This document shows positions 5,299 through 6,921 of a stretch of 6,921 nucleotides of DNA, in pieces. A program made the position numbers and the translations under genes. Numbering within the stretch: the first letter of the stretch is position 1; every line of letters starts with the position of its first letter. The notes under the pieces were generated by a model, which was not told the origin of the DNA, did not search any database, and was given only the letters and a program-made list of their open reading frames with translations. The stretch comes from Clostridium sp. CAG:253 (GTDB taxonomy: Bacteria > Bacillota > Clostridia > Lachnospirales > Lachnospiraceae): the NCBI GenBank assembly GCA_000436755.1, contig FR887303.1, forward strand, positions 1-6,921, read 5' to 3'.

Positions 5299-6564
5299 AT
5301 GAAATTTATGAATGTAATCAAAAATTTTAAAAGCAGACAGGATTATGTTGATTATCGTAATCAGATGCTTGATGAAGCCACACAGTTTCTTGATGATGGC
5401 AAGATGGACGAGTATAAGGCAAAGCTGGAGGATGTTGAAACTCTTGACGATGAATATACTCAGTACACAGAGGCGAAAGCCAATGTTGAATCAATGAAAG
5501 GTGCTGTTAAAGTGCCAAATGTACTCAGTAATGCGGCTCATGCAGGTACTAAAGATGGAATTGTGGCTTCTGTGGGTGATATTGTCAAAGAAGATCCTAC
5601 AAACAGTATCGAATATCGTTCTGCCTTTATGAATTATGTGCTGCATGGTGAGAAGATGTCTGCAAATCTTACAAATAGTGATGAAGTTACAACTACTTCA
5701 GATACGGGTGCAGTTATTCCGAATACAATTCTTAATAAAATTGTTGAGAAAATGGAAAAGACAGGTGACATTCTTAACAAGGTTACAAGAACTTTTTACA
5801 AAGGCGGTGCGACAGTCCCTACTTCGGCTGCGAAACCTGTTGCAACATGGACTACTGAAAGAGGAAAGACAGATAAGCAGAAGAAAACACTTGGCTCTAT
5901 CACTTTCAGTTATTTCAAGTTAAAGTGTGTTGTTGCGGTTTCGATCGCTGTTGATACCGTAACGCTTGATGTGTTTGAGAGAACTCTTACAAGCAATATC
6001 GCAGAGGCAATGGTTAAGGCATTAGAAAAGGCTATTATTGCAGGAGAGGGTGCATCTGCAAATCAGCCTGAGGGTATTTTGTCAGATGCCGTTGAAGTAG
6101 TAGAGGGTCAGAAAGTTGAAATTGCAAAGGGTAAGGATATTACATTTAAAAACTTATGTGATGCAGAGGGAAAACTTCCGGCTGCTTATGAGTCTGCTGA
6201 ATGGTATATGACTAAGAGTACATACTTTAATCAGATTGCAGCTATGACAGATACAAGCGGCCAGCCTATTGCCCGTGTTAATGCCGGAGTTTCCGGAAAG
6301 CCTGAGTACAGAATACTTGGCAGACCTGTAAACTTTGTGTCATCTGAGTATATGTCAGATTTTTCTTCAACTGTTTCAGCAGATACGGTAGTAGCTTTTA
6401 TGTTCCGTATGGAGGACTATATGCTTAATACTAATCTTAATGTAACGGTTAAGCGTTACGAAGACCACGACACAGACGACCAGATGACAAAGGCTATTAT
6501 GATGGCAGATGGAAAGGTCGTTGACAACAATTCGCTTGTTGAGGTCATTCAAAAAAACTTATAG
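5299..6564 (+). CDS. HK97-fold major capsid protein with N-terminal scaffold domain
   Basis: 421 aa from ATG 5299, ten bases after AGGGG. TTG 5293 is in frame but too close to that ribosome site. Residues 1 to about 70 are charged and helical (delta/scaffold domain, with repeated Asp-Glu-Ala-Lys segments), as in HK97, where this part is cut off by the protease. Cleavage would fall around residues 68-88, a low-complexity region before the conserved EYRSAFMNYVLHGEK (105-119). The mature HK97-fold part shows TSDTGAVIPNTILNKIVEKME (starting near 133), an E-loop stretch rich in Thr and Lys, FSYFKLKCVVAVS, the helix with EKAIIAGEGA, and a C-terminal FMFRMEDYMLNTNLNVTVKRYED. The gene stops at TAG 6562-6564. 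One codon earlier lies the slippery heptamer A AAA AAC, so a fraction of the product may be extended to 477 aa. Confidence 0.95.
   Translation: MKFMNVIKNFKSRQDYVDYRNQMLDEATQFLDDGKMDEYKAKLEDVETLDDEYTQYTEAKANVESMKGAVKVPNVLSNAAHAGTKDGIVASVGDIVKEDPTNSIEYRSAFMNYVLHGEKMSANLTNSDEVTTTSDTGAVIPNTILNKIVEKMEKTGDILNKVTRTFYKGGATVPTSAAKPVATWTTERGKTDKQKKTLGSITFSYFKLKCVVAVSIAVDTVTLDVFERTLTSNIAEAMVKALEKAIIAGEGASANQPEGILSDAVEVVEGQKVEIAKGKDITFKNLCDAEGKLPAAYESAEWYMTKSTYFNQIAAMTDTSGQPIARVNAGVSGKPEYRILGRPVNFVSSEYMSDFSSTVSADTVVAFMFRMEDYMLNTNLNVTVKRYEDHDTDDQMTKAIMMADGKVVDNNSLVEVIQKNL
6552..6558 (+). other. Candidate -1 ribosomal frameshift site (A AAA AAC)
   Basis: In the capsid reading frame this reads CA-A AAA AAC, a canonical X XXY YYZ slippery heptamer, followed by one sense codon (TTA) and the stop TAG. 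A -1 slip moves the ribosome into the frame beginning CTT at 6558, which is open until TAA 6729-6731. A Shine-Dalgarno-like GAGG (6541-6544) lies seven bases upstream of the heptamer. No obvious stem begins within ten bases downstream. Confidence 0.5.
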
Positions 6565-6591
6565 TCCCTAACACGATTTCAACATATACAG

Positions 6592-6638
6592 AGCAGGAGC
6601 TTGAGGAGATGACTATATCGGACATCAAGGCTCTTGCT
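6592..6638 (+). promoter_or_regulatory. Stem that would bury the ribosome site of the downstream small ORF
   Basis: Bases 6592-6604 pair with 6625-6638 in a 13-bp stem, with one G-T pair and one bulged G (6630). The only Shine-Dalgarno-like AGGAG (6595-6599) is inside the 5' arm and ATG 6609 is in the loop. This would repress independent initiation at 6609. The fold is worked out by hand and no energy was calculated. Confidence 0.35.
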
Positions 6639-6731
6639 GATGAACAGGGCTATAGTGTTAGCGGTAATGTGAAAAGTCTTATTATAGAGAGTTTTCTTGA
6701 AGCCCAGGAAAAAGCAGTCAAGGGGGTGTAA
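6609..6731 (+). CDS. Small Rho_N/HeH-like domain protein, or C-terminal extension of the capsid
   Basis: From ATG 6609, nine bases after AGGAG, this encodes 40 aa. The frame is open from 6543, but no ATG, GTG or TTG occurs between 6543 and 6608. The protein resembles the short helix-extended-helix modules (Rho_N, HeH/LEM, SAP-like) often encoded just after phage capsid genes: LEEMTISDIKALADEQGY, then a linker, then a second helix with LIIESFLEAQEKA. The first part of that module (STYTEQELEEM, 6579-6611) lies upstream of ATG 6609, so the internal start would truncate the domain. Reading it through a -1 frameshift from the capsid gene (from CTT 6558, 57 residues) includes the whole domain. I annotate the ATG form as the minimal call. 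DNA binding or a capsid decoration role is only a guess. Confidence 0.5.
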   Translation: MTISDIKALADEQGYSVSGNVKSLIIESFLEAQEKAVKGV

Positions 6732-6734
6732 TAT

Positions 6735-6921
6735 TTGACGGATTTTGGAGAGAAAATCAAAAAGAGCCTGAGAATAAAGCACAGTTCCCTTGATGATGAG
6801 ATTGAAAGCAATATTGAGATATGTCTGCTTCTGCTCAGAGGAGTAGGCATATCAGAAGAAAAAGCGTGTGCTGATACACAGGATATGCTTATATTTAAGG
6901 CTTGCGAATTGTATTGTAAGT
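6735..6921 (+). CDS. gp6-like head-tail connector protein, N-terminal part (runs off window)
   Basis: The TTG start at 6735 follows AGGGGGTG (6721-6728) at a good distance, three bases after the preceding stop. Sixty-two codons are visible and remain open to the end of the window. The sequence begins MTDFGEKIKKSLRIKHSSLD and continues with a DDEIESNIEICLLLLRGVGI helix, then a helix ending DMLIFKACELYCK. This is the pattern of gp6-like (phage_connect_1) connectors: LDDEI, a long helix, a Gly-containing turn, then an AIxLY-type helix. Such proteins form a ring under the portal and join it to the tail. The position after the capsid gene agrees. The usual length is about 95-110 aa, so roughly half is missing. 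Confidence 0.8.
   Translation, partial: MTDFGEKIKKSLRIKHSSLDDEIESNIEICLLLLRGVGISEEKACADTQDMLIFKACELYCK

Noticed and set aside
1..6921. CRISPR arrays, tRNA or rRNA genes, insertion sequences, toxin-antitoxin or defence genes.
   Set aside because: None is visible on either strand. The window is filled by phage packaging and head genes plus the recombinase unit.

Overview
This window is part of a tailed-phage genome, most likely a siphovirus-type prophage, covering the start of its late (packaging and head) gene cluster. All genes lie on the + strand and are tightly packed. The order is HNH nuclease, small terminase, large terminase, portal, ClpP-like protease, HK97-fold capsid and head-tail connector, which is the classic HK97-like packaging/head order. 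The base composition is AT-rich. Arginine is mostly AGA/AGG, Shine-Dalgarno sequences are strong, and TTG and GTG starts are frequent. Together these point to a low-GC Firmicute host, probably a gut Clostridia/Lachnospiraceae-type bacterium. The host is an inference; no host gene is visible.

Positions 1-848 are a small self-contained unit. An extended -10 promoter (30-38) is followed by an intrinsic terminator (75-105), then a short tyrosine recombinase consisting of the catalytic domain only (147-704), with its own terminator (687-715). A 144-bp gene-free stretch follows. It holds two copies of an unusual inverted repeat (ATTTGACA, 11 or 13 bp, TGTCAAAT) just ahead of the late genes.

Positions 849-3397 are the DNA-packaging module: HNH endonuclease, P27-type small terminase and large terminase. 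The 104-bp gap between HNH and small terminase is rich in C/G runs, short repeats and an imperfect palindrome, and is the best candidate for the cos/terminase recognition site. Positions 3418-6564 are the procapsid module: portal ring, maturation protease, and capsid protein with a built-in N-terminal scaffold. These genes overlap or nearly overlap, so they are probably translated in a coupled way. A terminator-like hairpin with a T-tract sits inside the portal gene at 4218-4245.

The most interesting signal is at the end of the capsid gene. A canonical -1 slippery heptamer, A AAA AAC (6552-6558), lies one sense codon before the capsid stop. The -1 frame is open for 57 codons and encodes a small Rho_N/HeH-like helical domain. 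No ATG, GTG or TTG precedes the first part of that domain, and the only plausible internal start (ATG 6609) has its Shine-Dalgarno buried in a predicted stem. This suggests a minority capsid protein with a C-terminal extension made by programmed frameshifting. The window ends inside a gp6-like head-tail connector gene that begins at TTG 6735.
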